Shown: positions 7,636-17,935, counted from the stretch's first letter. The stretch is DNA of 64,000 nucleotides from Pseudomonas haemolytica (GCF_009659625.1 NZ_VOIW01000003.1:558001-622000); one strand, 5' to 3'. Numbers and translations are program-made. The notes: a model not told the origin generated them from the sequence alone.

Positions 7636-9540
7636 TCAGCGGTTGCGGGTCAGCAGCGCTGGTTTTTCACCACGAGGACGGCCTGGCAGTTGGTCCAACT
7701 GCTCGGGTGTCGGGAAGCGATCAGCTTTCGACTCCTTGTGGATGATCTTCGGCGCCGGGCCGCCACGCGGGTTTTGCACCGCTGGCTCGGACAGGCGTGG
7801 CTGGTCGTCACGGGCCGGGCGGCGGTTGTTGCTGCGCGAATCTTCGCGACGCGCCTGGCCATCACGCGGTGCACCATTACGCGGGCCGCTGCGCTTGGCA
7901 GGCGGGGTACCGGTGGTGCCGCCGCTGCTGTTGCGTGGACCGTTCTGACGACCGCCCTGAGGCTGGCCGCCACGCGGAGCACCTGCACCTGCACTGGCGC
8001 CTTGTGCCGGGGCACCTTGACGACGGCCACGGCCCTGGGCAGGCTTGGCCTGGGGCACGTAGTCGACGCGGTTACCGAAGTTATCCACATCGTCGTCGAG
8101 GAATTCGTCCGGGGCACGGTCGGCGGCTGCGGCGCGTGGTGGCTGGCTCGGCTGGCGCTGTTCGCGGGCCGGGGTGCCTTCACGAGGCTTCTGCTCACGG
8201 GCTGGGCGTTCGCCACGGCCGTTGGTCGGCGCTTTTTCCTTGCCGCCTTTGTCCTTGCCCTTGTCGCGACGACCACCGCCGCCACCGCCGCCACCGCCGC
8301 CGTTCGGGCCATCGCCCTTCGGACCGCGTGGGTTGCGTGGGTTACGCACATCCGGACGCTCGCGCGCTTCAGGCTTCTCGGCCTCCACGGCGCTGGCATC
8401 GAAGCCCATCAGGTCGCCGTCGGCGATTTTCTGCTTGGTCATGCGCTCGATGCTTTTCAGCAGTTTTTCTTCGTCCGGCGCGACAAGGGAAATGGCCTCG
8501 CCCGAACGCCCGGCACGGCCAGTACGGCCGATACGGTGCACGTAGTCTTCATCGACGTTTGGCAGCTCGAAGTTGACCACGTGTGGCAGTTGGTCGATGT
8601 CCAGGCCGCGGGCGGCGATATCGGTGGCTACCAGGATGCGCACGGAACCGGCCTTGAAGTCGGCCAGGGCCTTGGTACGCGCGTTCTGGCTCTTGTTGCC
8701 GTGGATGGCGACGGCGGTGAGGCCGTGTTTGTCCAGGTACTCGGCCAGGCGGTTGGCGCCGTGCTTGGTACGGGTGAACACCAGTACCTGTTCCCACGCG
8801 CCGGCGGTGATCAGGTGCGCCAGCAGTGCACGCTTGTGGCTGGCGGCCAGGCGGAACACGCGTTGCTCGATACGCTCGACCGTGGTGTTCGGCGGCGTGA
8901 CTTCGATGCGTTCCGGGTTGTGCAGCAGCTTGCCGGCCAGGGCGGTGATGTCCTGGGAGAACGTTGCCGAGAACAGCAGGTTTTGACGTTTGGCCGGGAG
9001 GCGAGCGAGGACCTTTTTCACGTCATGGACAAAGCCCATGTCGAGCATGCGGTCGGCTTCGTCCAGCACGAGGATTTCCACGTGGGACAAATCGACGCTG
9101 CCTTGGCCGCACAGGTCAAGCAAACGACCGGGGCAAGCCACCAGCACATCAACGCCACGGGACATGGCTTGAACCTGTGGGTTCATGCCGACGCCGCCGA
9201 AAATGCAGGCGCTGACGAACTTCAAGTCGCGGGCATACAACTTGAAGCTGTCGTGCACCTGGGCGGCGAGTTCGCGGGTAGGGGTCAGGACCAGTACACG
9301 CGGTTGGCGTGGGCCGTGACGCTGGGATTTGTCCGGGTGACCGTTGGGAAACAACCGCTCCAGGATCGGGAGGGCGAAACCGCCGGTTTTACCGGTACCT
9401 GTCTGAGCCGCAACCATGAGGTCGCGACCTTGCAACACGGCGGGAATGGCCCGCTGTTGCACCGGAGTAGGCTCGGTATAGCCCGCTGCCTCGATGGCGC
9501 GGACTAAAGCCTCGGAGAGACCGAGGGAAGCAAAGGACAT
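7636..9540 (-). CDS. rhlE: DEAD-box ATP-dependent RNA helicase RhlE
   Basis: A 634-residue RNA helicase. The core at about 1-380 begins [21 protein letters not shown] with the Q motif [10 protein letters not shown]. It continues with motif I ([12 protein letters not shown]), Ia [11 protein letters not shown] ([12 protein letters not shown]), III SATF, V ([11 protein letters not shown]) and VI ([11 protein letters not shown]). The C-terminal 250 residues are low-complexity, basic and rich in Arg, Gly and Pro, including a run of ten glycines near residue 430. Such tails bind RNA and can drive condensate formation. It probably acts in mRNA decay, ribosome assembly and cold adaptation. Start is ATG 9540. 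Position beside the metF-ahcY region resembles that of P. aeruginosa PA0428 (RhlE2). Confidence 0.93.
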   Translation of the reverse strand: MSFASLGLSEALVRAIEAAGYTEPTPVQQRAIPAVLQGRDLMVAAQTGTGKTGGFALPILERLFPNGHPDKSQRHGPRQPRVLVLTPTRELAAQVHDSFKLYARDLKFVSACIFGGVGMNPQVQAMSRGVDVLVACPGRLLDLCGQGSVDLSHVEILVLDEADRMLDMGFVHDVKKVLARLPAKRQNLLFSATFSQDITALAGKLLHNPERIEVTPPNTTVERIEQRVFRLAASHKRALLAHLITAGAWEQVLVFTRTKHGANRLAEYLDKHGLTAVAIHGNKSQNARTKALADFKAGSVRILVATDIAARGLDIDQLPHVVNFELPNVDEDYVHRIGRTGRAGRSGEAISLVAPDEEKLLKSIERMTKQKIADGDLMGFDASAVEAEKPEARERPDVRNPRNPRGPKGDGPNGGGGGGGGGGRRDKGKDKGGKEKAPTNGRGERPAREQKPREGTPAREQRQPSQPPRAAAADRAPDEFLDDDVDNFGNRVDYVPQAKPAQGRGRRQGAPAQGASAGAGAPRGGQPQGGRQNGPRNSSGGTTGTPPAKRSGPRNGAPRDGQARREDSRSNNRRPARDDQPRLSEPAVQNPRGGPAPKIIHKESKADRFPTPEQLDQLPGRPRGEKPALLTRNR

Positions 9541-9589
9541 GAGTAATCCTGTTTTAGTTAGGGCTTGGCCCAAAGGGATAATCTTGCCG

Positions 9590-9705
9590 GGCGTGAATGG
9601 CGCTTAGGGGAGCGCAATCCCGTCCGGTCCTGCTGCGTCTGGCGGGCACTCCACCAGCTCGCGCGGGCTGCAAAGCTGCGCAGTAGCTGGGTTGGGTGCC
9701 TTTTT
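9590..9705 (+). ncRNA. Candidate structured RNA / intrinsic terminator upstream of rhlE
   Basis: On the + strand, a long GC-rich stem runs from GGCACTC (9645-9651) to GGGTGCC (9694-9700), with inner pairings CCAGCT/AGCTGG and a CTGCAAAGCTGCGCAG centre. It is followed at once by TTTTT at 9701-9705. A GATAAT box at 9577-9582 could serve as a -10 element. Together these suggest a short RNA of roughly 115 nt transcribed away from rhlE. I compared it by eye with the conserved 4.5S (SRP) core and found no match. Alternatively, the same bases form the folded 5' leader of the rhlE mRNA on the other strand. Confidence 0.35.
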
Positions 9706-9762
9706 CAAGACCTCAGCGGCCGGGCGTAAGCCTGGCGGAAAGGCCGGAGTATAACAGAGCAA

Positions 9763-10566
9763 TCACGGTGCGCTGCTTTCCTGCTGCTCAACGGCGTGCC
9801 TGCGGGCTGGCATCGTCGCTGTTTGCGGGTGTATTCCAGCATATTTGGCGCTCAAGGAGGCATAGGCCGGCTCTTGCTTGAAGCGCTTGAGCTCGGCGGC
9901 AAAGCGTTGTACCAGCAGGTCCATGCCTGCGCCACGCCGTACCGCGAGGAATTGCTGCTGGTGGCTGACTACCACCGATGCCTGGCTGACCTTGCCCTCC
10001 AGGCCCAGCGCCTTGATCACGTGCTGCCCTACTCGCCGGTCAGTCACCACCATATCGATACGCCCGAGCATGAGCTTGCCGAAATTGGCTTCATGGCTGG
10101 GGGCGGGTTCACGCTGGAATGCGCTGGACTCACTGAATGCATCGCCATAGAGGTAGCCGGGGGAAATACCGACGGTCAGGCCACGCAGGTCATCCAGCGT
10201 TTCGGCGGGGTGAGGGCGTTCGTTGGCGTAGAACAGCACGAATTCGACTGCTGACAAGGGCTCGCTGGGATAGAGCAGCAGAGCGTCACGGTCCTGGCTG
10301 TGGAAGATATCCAGCGCGCCGTCGGCATGGCCCTGTTCGAGCATCGCCAGGCAGCGCTTCCAGGGCAGGAACTGCCATTGCACCTCCACGCCCAGGCGCT
10401 GGAAGACGATCACAGTGGTTTCATAATCCAGCCCGGCCATGCTGCCGTTGTCCTCATAAACGTAGGGGGCCCAGGGCTCGGTGACAATGCGCAATTTCTC
10501 GCCATAAGCGGCCAGGCTCAGGCAAGCAAAAAGTGCAGCGGTCAACAGCTTGAAAAGGACAGGCAT
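9763..10566 (-). CDS. Periplasmic amino-acid-binding-like protein (SBP_bac_3 domain)
   Basis: A 267-residue secreted protein with a signal peptide at 1-20 (MPVLFKLLTAALFACLSLAA), followed by a solute-binding family 3 domain: KLRIVTEPWAPYVYED, LDYETTVIVFQRLGVEVQWQFLPWKRCLAMLEQGHADGAL, and lobe-2 LDDLRGLTVGISPGYLYG. The WAPYVY/PWKRCL pattern marks stand-alone periplasmic proteins common in Pseudomonas, which usually lie away from ABC transporter genes and whose role (ligand sensing or scavenging) is uncertain. Start is ATG 10566; upstream in-frame sequence is Arg/Pro-rich and non-family. A second protein of this type is at 38527-39264. Confidence 0.8.
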   Translation of the reverse strand: MPVLFKLLTAALFACLSLAAYGEKLRIVTEPWAPYVYEDNGSMAGLDYETTVIVFQRLGVEVQWQFLPWKRCLAMLEQGHADGALDIFHSQDRDALLLYPSEPLSAVEFVLFYANERPHPAETLDDLRGLTVGISPGYLYGDAFSESSAFQREPAPSHEANFGKLMLGRIDMVVTDRRVGQHVIKALGLEGKVSQASVVVSHQQQFLAVRRGAGMDLLVQRFAAELKRFKQEPAYASLSAKYAGIHPQTATMPARRHAVEQQESSAP

Positions 10567-10628
10567 ACCTGAGGTTACGACGCTCCCGGAAGAAAGAGAA
10601 GCTCTGGCACGCGCATTGGCGGGCGGCC

Positions 10629-11711
10629 TTATTTCACCGGAGCGTCCAGTAGGTGTTCGTGGATCGCGGCACGGCGCTCGCCTAGAATCAGGCGCACCAC
10701 GGGGTTGGCGAACCAGTGTTCCAACTGGTGGGCATCGATCGGGCGCTTCTGGCGTTCTTCCTGGTTTTGTCGGGCCTTGTCCCACCAAACCGGGCCGCAG
10801 GCCTGGTCGAATTCGTTCTCGTGTTCGTAGCAGCCGTAGAGGATCTCACGGATGAACTGTTGCTGGTGCTTGGGCAGCAGCAGGGTAATCAGCTTGTACA
10901 TCAGGCGCTGCAAGCGCGGCGGGCGCGGCAGGTGCGAGGAGACCTGGCGAGTATCGGCCAGGGCTTGCGCGCTGGTCGGGGCGCTGGCGTGCTTGGCGAT
11001 CCACGCCTTGACCTTGGCCCGGAACAGCTGCTTGCGGCTCCAGTAATGATGGATCAGGTCTGGGCACTCGCGCACGTTGACGGTGCGGTAGGCGGCGATG
11101 GACAGGCAGAACTCTTCCAGGGTGTAGGCGCCCTGGGCGTGGGGGAACAGTTCATCCATCAATTCAATGGAGCGGTCGAGGATGTGCGCATCCTGTTGGG
11201 TCAGGCCCATGACTCCGGAGTTGAGGGTCATCATGTCATCGTCGGCCACGCCCATGTCCAGCAGGCGCTGGTGCAGGGCGGTGTAGAGGATGCTTTCGTG
11301 GTTGTCGCCGTACTTGGTGTAGAAGGCGTTGCACAGCAGGGTGCCGGGCTGTACGCGTTCGAACAGGGCCATGGGCGAATGGTGGAAGAAGGTGTCGGTG
11401 TCGATCAGCAACGCCACCGGGGACTCTTCCAATACTTGGCGCAGCACCACGTGTTTGGTGCGGAAGTGATAGCCGTGGGGCTCGCTCCAGCGTTTACGGG
11501 TGGCGTCGTCGAGGGGACGCACGCGTACTGGCAGCAGGCGATAAGGCTCGGGGTTGTCGCTGAATACCTGGATGTCCACGTTCGCGTCCGGGGTGTCCTG
11601 CAGGAACGCCAGTGCGCTGGCGATGCTGAAGACTGCTTCCTGGTGGTAGGTCTCGGCACCGAAGACCAGGTAGACCAGTTGCGGGCGGGAAGTCGGGGGC
11701 ACTGTATTCAT
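10629..11711 (-). CDS. Glycosyltransferase-like protein with DxD motif
   Basis: A 360-residue cytoplasmic protein. Near residue 95 it has the acidic motif LLIDTDTFFHH (a DxD metal/nucleotide-sugar signature) after RTKHVVLRQVLEESP, and later MTLNSGVMGL, a layout like family 8-type glycosyltransferases of the GT-A fold. The C-terminal part is helical, with WWDKARQNQEERQK near the end. No signal peptide or membrane anchor is evident. There are no polysaccharide genes around it; it lies downstream of metF behind that gene's terminator. The start is ATG 11711; an earlier TTG lies inside the metF terminator and is unlikely. Substrate unknown. Confidence 0.6.
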   Translation of the reverse strand: MNTVPPTSRPQLVYLVFGAETYHQEAVFSIASALAFLQDTPDANVDIQVFSDNPEPYRLLPVRVRPLDDATRKRWSEPHGYHFRTKHVVLRQVLEESPVALLIDTDTFFHHSPMALFERVQPGTLLCNAFYTKYGDNHESILYTALHQRLLDMGVADDDMMTLNSGVMGLTQQDAHILDRSIELMDELFPHAQGAYTLEEFCLSIAAYRTVNVRECPDLIHHYWSRKQLFRAKVKAWIAKHASAPTSAQALADTRQVSSHLPRPPRLQRLMYKLITLLLPKHQQQFIREILYGCYEHENEFDQACGPVWWDKARQNQEERQKRPIDAHQLEHWFANPVVRLILGERRAAIHEHLLDAPVK

Positions 11712-11746
11712 GGACTGCGGGGTTCCGTGGGTCACGTAAAACGACA

Positions 11747-11772
11747 AAGGCCCTCGTCTGGACGAGGGCCTT
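11747..11772 (-). terminator. metF terminator
   Basis: A perfect 12-bp stem (AAGGCCCTCGTC / GACGAGGGCCTT) with a 2-base loop sits 18 bp after the metF stop on the minus strand, followed by a T-rich stretch (TTTGTCGTTTT). Confidence 0.85.
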
Positions 11773-11790
11773 GGTACAACCGGTCAAGCC

Positions 11791-12636
11791 TTAGCGTGGC
11801 AGCTTGAGGTTGTTCCAGACAGCAAGGCTGGGTTCAGCCTGGTTCAGGGTATAGAAATGCAGCCCTGGCGCACCACCTTGCAATAATTGCTCACACATTT
11901 CGGTGATGACCTGCTCGCCGAACGCCTGGATGCTCTTGACGTCGTCGCCATAGGCTTCCAGCTGCTTGCGCACCCAGCGTGGGATCTCCGCACCGCAGGC
12001 GTCGGAGAACCGCGCCAGCTTGCTGTAGTTGGTGATCGGCATGATGCCCGGCACGATCGGGATGTTCACACCCATCGCCCGTACACGCTCAACGAAGTAG
12101 AAGTAGCTGTCGGCGTTGAAGAAGTACTGGGTGATTGCGCTGTTGGCGCCAGCATTGGCCTTGCGCACGAAGTTCTGCAAATCGTCTTCGAAATTGCGCG
12201 CCTGTGGGTGCATCTCCGGGTAAGCGGCCACTTCGATATGGAAGTGATCGCCGCTTTCTTCGCGGATGAAGCTCACCAGGTCGTTGGCGTAGCGCAGCTC
12301 ACCGCTGGCCATGCCCATGCCGGATGGCAGGTCGCCGCGCAGGGCAACGATGCGCTTGATGCCGGCTTGCTGGTAATGGGTCAGCAGGCCGCGCAGGTCG
12401 TCCTTGCTGTCGCCCACGCATGACAAGTGCGGAGCGGCGGGAACTTTGACTTGGCTTTCCAGCTGCAACACGGTGTTGATCGTGCGGTCGCGGGTCGAAC
12501 CGCCGGCGCCGTAGGTGCAGGAGAAGAAGTCGGGGTTGTAGCTGGCAAGCTGCTTGGCAGTCGCCATCAGTTTTTCATGCCCAGCATCGGTCTTGGTCGG
12601 GAAGAACTCGAAGCTGTAGCGACGGTCTTGGGACAT
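11791..12636 (-). CDS. metF: 5,10-methylenetetrahydrofolate reductase
   Basis: A 281-residue FAD enzyme that reduces 5,10-methylene-THF to 5-methyl-THF, the methyl donor for methionine synthase. Motifs: N-terminal YSFEFFPTKTDAGHEKL, the flavin/folate barrel segments FFSCTYGAGGSTRDRT, LSCVGDSKDDL, RIVALRGDLPSGMG, EVAAYPEMHPQA, GANSAITQYFFNADSY and PIVPGIMPITNY. It lies 178 bp downstream of ahcY on the same strand, with a REPIN between them, so the two may be co-transcribed under the SAH riboswitch upstream of ahcY. Confidence 0.95.
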   Translation of the reverse strand: MSQDRRYSFEFFPTKTDAGHEKLMATAKQLASYNPDFFSCTYGAGGSTRDRTINTVLQLESQVKVPAAPHLSCVGDSKDDLRGLLTHYQQAGIKRIVALRGDLPSGMGMASGELRYANDLVSFIREESGDHFHIEVAAYPEMHPQARNFEDDLQNFVRKANAGANSAITQYFFNADSYFYFVERVRAMGVNIPIVPGIMPITNYSKLARFSDACGAEIPRWVRKQLEAYGDDVKSIQAFGEQVITEMCEQLLQGGAPGLHFYTLNQAEPSLAVWNNLKLPR

Positions 12637-12685
12637 GGTAATAACCCTATGAAACTCAGATACCGGAAGTCATGCACCGATTTAA

Positions 12686-12776
12686 TGTGTGAGCGGGCTT
12701 GCTCGCGAATGCGGTGTGTCAGTCGCCGAATGTATGGGCTGATACAGCGCATTCGCGAGCAAGCCCGCTCCCACAC
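12686..12776. repeat. REPIN between ahcY and metF
   Basis: Two inverted copies of a REP unit (GAGCGGGCTTGCTCGCGAATGCG and its complement) are separated by about 40 bp. It belongs to the GAGCGGGCTTGCTCGCGAA sub-family and is able to form a long cruciform or mRNA hairpin. It lies inside a likely two-gene transcript and could affect metF message level. Confidence 0.85.
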
Positions 12777-12814
12777 AAGCCCGCCCCCACAATAGAGAGC
12801 GGGCAGCAGGCAAA

Positions 12815-14440
<1,626 letters not shown>

Positions 14441-14550
14441 TCAGCGGCATGAAGATCGCTCATGGGGTTGATAGGCAATCGCTCATAGAGCTTGGGCCCG
14501 GGCTCTGCCATGATGTTTCCCATCATTTCGCAAGACGCTTTGGAGTGACC

Positions 14551-14955
14551 ATGAACTTCCACACCCGCAAATGGGTAAAACCTGAAGACCTCAACCCCAA
14601 CGGCACCCTGTTCGGTGGCAGCCTGCTGCGCTGGATCGACGAAGAAGCAGCCATCTACGCCATCGTCCAGTTGGGCAACCAACGCGTAGTGACCAAGTAC
14701 ATCTCCGAAATCAATTTTGTCAGCGCCTCGCGCCAGGGCGACATCATCGAGCTGGGCATCACCGCCACCGAGTTCGGCCGCACCTCCATTTCCCTGACCT
14801 GTGAAGTGCGCAACAAAATTACCCGCAAAAGCATCCTGACCGTGGAAAAAATGGTCTTCGTCAACCTCGGCGAAGACGGTTTGCCGGCGCCCCACGGGCG
14901 TACCGAAATCAAGTACGTGAAGGACCAGTTCAAGGACGACGGCCTTCCCGAGTAA
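14551..14955 (+). CDS. Acyl-CoA thioesterase (hotdog fold, YciA-like)
   Basis: A 134-residue single hotdog-domain thioesterase. It begins MNFHTRKWVKPEDLNPNGTLFGG, where N-x-N-G-T-LFGG matches the acyl-CoA hydrolase family motif, followed by LLRWIDEEAAIYA with the catalytic acidic residue of the family near position 27-28, then RVVTKYISEINFVSASRQGD. Such enzymes hydrolyse medium- to long-chain acyl-CoAs and form hexamers in the cytosol. The start is ATG 14551 behind TTGGAG; an upstream in-frame ATG at 14449 adds non-family sequence. It is divergent from ahcY and alone in its transcription unit. Confidence 0.85.
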   Translation: MNFHTRKWVKPEDLNPNGTLFGGSLLRWIDEEAAIYAIVQLGNQRVVTKYISEINFVSASRQGDIIELGITATEFGRTSISLTCEVRNKITRKSILTVEKMVFVNLGEDGLPAPHGRTEIKYVKDQFKDDGLPE

Positions 14956-15008
14956 CACTTGCGCCGCGTGATTTGCTTTACCAAATCATTCCGCATGGAT
15001 CATTCCGA

Positions 15009-15049
15009 GGCTCTCTCAACACTCAGGACTACATCCTGTAGAGAGAGCC
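15009..15049 (+). promoter_or_regulatory. Nested hairpin directly upstream of the ExoU-like start codon
   Basis: A 9-bp outer stem (GGCTCTCTC / GAGAGAGCC) encloses an inner CAGGA/TCCTG stem-loop, ending 6 bp before the ATG at 15056. The only purine-rich ribosome-binding sequence (GAGAGAG) lies in the descending arm, so folding would hide it. There is no T-tract after the stem, so it is not a usual terminator. Confidence 0.45.
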
Positions 15050-15055
15050 CCGTGT

Positions 15056-16975
15056 ATGAAAGTATCCAGTTCGGCTGTACACCATCAACCCCCACTGCCT
15101 CAAACCACCGACCAGGACGTGAAGACGCCTTTGGTCAAAGGCGTGGGCGAGCGCAACCTGAGTATTTATCGTCACGGCGATGGGCGTGTGGAGGTGGTGT
15201 TGTCACCGCCCCCGCCGGCACACTTGGTGCTCAGTGGCGGTGGCGCCAAAGGCATTGCTTTCCCGGGCATGGTGCAGGCGCTTGAAGGCGCCGACAAACT
15301 CAAAGGCATCAAGGTGGTCTCCGGCTCCTCTGCCGGTGCGATTTCCGCAACGCTGCTTGCCAGTGGCATGGACGCCCAGTCATTCACGAAACTGTCGAAC
15401 AACCTTGACCTGCCCAGCTTGCTCAACAGCAAAGACCCGGTGATGGCCTGGTTGCAGGATGCCAGTTCCACGCTTGGCAAGCTCGCCGGAAAACTGCCTG
15501 GCCCGGCCGGTAATATTTCTCAACTGCTGCTGACCCTGTTGCCGCGCCTGCAAACCGAGGCGCAGCCCCTTGAAGACTTGATTCGCAACGAATCGCGTCA
15601 ATCGATTCTTGCCCATATCGCTGCGATGCCTGCGGCCAACCGACCACCCGAAGTCACGCAAATCGCCAGCAAACTCAGCGCCGGAGCAGGGCCCACCTTT
15701 CGCGACCTGGAGGTATTGAGCCGCCATATCCCGGCGATCAAGCAACTGAACATCACCGGCACGGGCATGTTCGATGGCCGCCCGCAGTTGGTGGTGTTCA
15801 ATGCCAGCCTGACACCGGATATGGACATCGCCCGTGCTGCACGTATTTCGGGCGCGTTGCCGGGCCTGTTCAAAAGCCCGACCGAACAAGGCCATGGGTT
15901 CCAGACGGTCGCGCAGGTCACGGCTTTTCAGGATGGTGGACTGCTCCTCAATACGCCGGCCCCTGGTGTCATCGAGCGTTCTTTTCCAGAGAGCCCACTG
16001 GGCAAGGACGAATCGCTGATCGTCAAATTCGAGTCCGAAGATACGTCAGCACCGCCCCAAAGCGGGGGTGTTTTCAGTTATCTGGCGGACACTTTCACTG
16101 GCACGCCGCATACCGCTGCTGAGGCTTACCAAAATGACCGGCTCAACGATTTTGTGGCGCAGACAGTCACGTTGCCGCTGAACTCGGAAAAAGGTGATTT
16201 TCGCGGCCTGCTCAACGGTACAGTCAACTTCACCATGACCCCGGACCAGAAACAGTACTTGCAGGTCAAGGCCCATCAAGCGGTACTCGGGCACCTGGCA
16301 AAGCGCGAGGTGGTGCGTGAGCGCCACGAGTTCGCTTCGGTGGACGATGCCGTGATGGCGATGGATGATCAAATGCTGGCCAGTGTACAGGATGAGCTGC
16401 AGAAGGACCCGGCCAGCGCAGACGCGTTGCGGTTTCGCAAGGAGGCGCAACAGGCATTACAGGCGCTGGACAGTGCAATTGCCGAAGCTAATCAGTCCAG
16501 CACGTCCCTGGTAATCACGCCCAAGTTAGCCTCGGCGCTACGCAACCTGGATGCCCTGGCGCGCAGGCCAGAGGATATCGACTGGCTTGGCAAGCGCCTG
16601 AATGCGCCGGGCCATCGTAATTTCCAGCAGCTTTTGCAGGTGGGCGCCAAGCTGGCATCGGGCAATGCATCAGGCATGTCCAAAGTGTTGGACAGTGCCA
16701 TTGCTGAAATGCAAAGACGGGATATCAAGGTCAAGGCTGAAAACTTTACGCGGGAGGTCATTTACCCATCGCTATACCGGCCTGGCCAGCCGGCAGCCAA
16801 CGTTGAGCTGTTACAGCGCGCGGTGCGTGACCTGGGCGAGGCAACGACCCCGGCTGACTTCAACAGCGTGCTCGACGGCATCATCAAATATTATCAAGCG
16901 CGCAATAAGCCCTGGAAAACACCGTTCAGCTCCACCACCGTGGAACAGGCCAAGGCCTGGCGTATTCCGGTTTAG
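15056..16975 (+). CDS. ExoU-like patatin phospholipase, candidate secreted effector
   Basis: A 639-residue protein with a patatin-like phospholipase A domain. The oxyanion loop is SGGGAKG (GGGAKG at 61-66), the nucleophile elbow is GSSAG (Ser92), and the catalytic Asp is in FQDGG (Asp293). The spacings, 31 residues from glycine loop to Ser and 201 from Ser to Asp, nearly equal those of P. aeruginosa ExoU (111/142/344). The neighbouring sequence AHLVLSGGGAKGIAFPGMVQALEG also reads like ExoU. The N-terminal 55 residues are Pro/Gln/Ser-rich with no Sec signal, as in many type III effectors; residues 300-639 are mostly helical and could match ExoU's ubiquitin-responsive and membrane-binding region. 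No chaperone (SpcU-like) or secretion gene is adjacent. The phospholipase call is strong; secretion and host role are inference. Confidence 0.85.
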   Translation: MKVSSSAVHHQPPLPQTTDQDVKTPLVKGVGERNLSIYRHGDGRVEVVLSPPPPAHLVLSGGGAKGIAFPGMVQALEGADKLKGIKVVSGSSAGAISATLLASGMDAQSFTKLSNNLDLPSLLNSKDPVMAWLQDASSTLGKLAGKLPGPAGNISQLLLTLLPRLQTEAQPLEDLIRNESRQSILAHIAAMPAANRPPEVTQIASKLSAGAGPTFRDLEVLSRHIPAIKQLNITGTGMFDGRPQLVVFNASLTPDMDIARAARISGALPGLFKSPTEQGHGFQTVAQVTAFQDGGLLLNTPAPGVIERSFPESPLGKDESLIVKFESEDTSAPPQSGGVFSYLADTFTGTPHTAAEAYQNDRLNDFVAQTVTLPLNSEKGDFRGLLNGTVNFTMTPDQKQYLQVKAHQAVLGHLAKREVVRERHEFASVDDAVMAMDDQMLASVQDELQKDPASADALRFRKEAQQALQALDSAIAEANQSSTSLVITPKLASALRNLDALARRPEDIDWLGKRLNAPGHRNFQQLLQVGAKLASGNASGMSKVLDSAIAEMQRRDIKVKAENFTREVIYPSLYRPGQPAANVELLQRAVRDLGEATTPADFNSVLDGIIKYYQARNKPWKTPFSSTTVEQAKAWRIPV

Positions 16976-17047
16976 TTGCCGAGGCCGCTGAACAGCTACC
17001 GCCGCGGCGTGTCGTAGCTACAGGCACCCCTTGGACTCTGGTACATC

Positions 17048-17935
17048 ATGGCCACTCAAGCAGACGGCAAGACCCCCAACCTGTCGCAGGAAGAGCAGCA
17101 GGACGTTGACAAGAACCAGCCGCCGCGCGCGGCTGTGTTGCACGAAATCATCCGCACCCAAGGCGACCAGGAGCTGGAGCGCAGTGTCGCCGCCTTGTGG
17201 TGGTCGGCACTGGCCGCCGGGCTCACCATGGGCCTGTCGCTGATGGCCATGGGGTTGCTCAATTCACGCCTGCCGGACGCTGAGGCATTCAAAGTGATTG
17301 CCAGCTTTGGCTATTGCGCGGGGTTTCTCGCAGTGATCCTGGCGCGCCAGCAACTGTTCACTGAAAACACTCTGACGGCCGTGCTGCCGGTCATGAGCAA
17401 GCCTACGCTGGGCAATGCCGGGCGACTGCTACGGCTATGGACAGTGGTGCTGGTGGGTAACCTGTGCGGTACCTTGCTAGTGGCTTACGTGATGTTGCAC
17501 CTGCCGATTTTCGATACCAAGACCGACATGGCTTTCCTTGAGATCGGCCGCAAAATCATGGAAAACGACCCCGGGCAAATGTTTGCCAAGGGCATTGTTT
17601 CCGGTTGGATGATCGCGACTATGGTGTGGATGATCCCGTCGATGGAAAGCGCCAAGTTGTGGATCATCATCCTGATCACCTACCTGATGGCGCTAGGGGA
17701 TTTTACCCATATCGTGGTTGGCTCGGCGGAAGTGTCGTACTTGGTGTTTGCCGGCGAGTTGCCGTGGAAGGACTTCTGGCTGGTCTTCGCCGGACCGACC
17801 CTGGCCGGCAACATCATCGGCGGCAGCTTCATCTTCGCGCTGATCAGCCATGCGCAAATTCGCAGCGAGACCAGCCTGCCGGGCAAAGCGGCTGCGGACC
17901 CAAGGCATCCGCAACAGCTCAATAAGGATCAGTGA
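17048..17935 (+). CDS. Formate/nitrite transporter family protein (YfdC-like)
   Basis: A 295-residue membrane protein of the FocA/NirC (FNT) family. A hydrophilic N-terminal extension of about 45 residues precedes six hydrophobic segments, between about 55 and 275. Family features include ARQQLFTENTLTAVLPVM after helix 2 and ALGDFTHIVVGSAEVSYLVFAGELPWKDF near the pore, plus the C-terminal AGPTLAGNIIGGSFIFALISHAQ. FNT proteins form pentamers that pass small monovalent anions such as formate or nitrite; the YfdC branch is uncharacterised. The 3' end overlaps the convergent antiporter gene by 7 bp. It follows the ExoU-like gene by 72 bp but is probably unrelated in function. Confidence 0.88.
   Translation: MATQADGKTPNLSQEEQQDVDKNQPPRAAVLHEIIRTQGDQELERSVAALWWSALAAGLTMGLSLMAMGLLNSRLPDAEAFKVIASFGYCAGFLAVILARQQLFTENTLTAVLPVMSKPTLGNAGRLLRLWTVVLVGNLCGTLLVAYVMLHLPIFDTKTDMAFLEIGRKIMENDPGQMFAKGIVSGWMIATMVWMIPSMESAKLWIIILITYLMALGDFTHIVVGSAEVSYLVFAGELPWKDFWLVFAGPTLAGNIIGGSFIFALISHAQIRSETSLPGKAAADPRHPQQLNKDQ

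Noticed and set aside
7690..9507. A long open frame antisense to rhlE
   Set aside because: It mirrors the codon structure of the GC-rich helicase gene and its repetitive tail; it has no domain, no ribosome-binding site and no family resemblance.
9600..9705. 4.5S (SRP) RNA or RNase P RNA upstream of rhlE
   Set aside because: The conserved SRP core (GGUCAGGUCCGGAAGGAAGCAGCC-like) and RNase P conserved blocks are not present on either strand, so it is kept only as an unnamed candidate.
10567..10788. N-terminal extension of the binding protein at 9763-10566
   Set aside because: The extension is Arg/Pro-rich and lies before a proper signal peptide, so the downstream ATG is the start.
14956..15055. 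Type III secretion promoter (Hrp box or ExsA box) before the ExoU-like gene
   Set aside because: I looked for GGAAC-N16-CCAC and for an A-rich ExsA site; neither is convincing in the 100 bp upstream.
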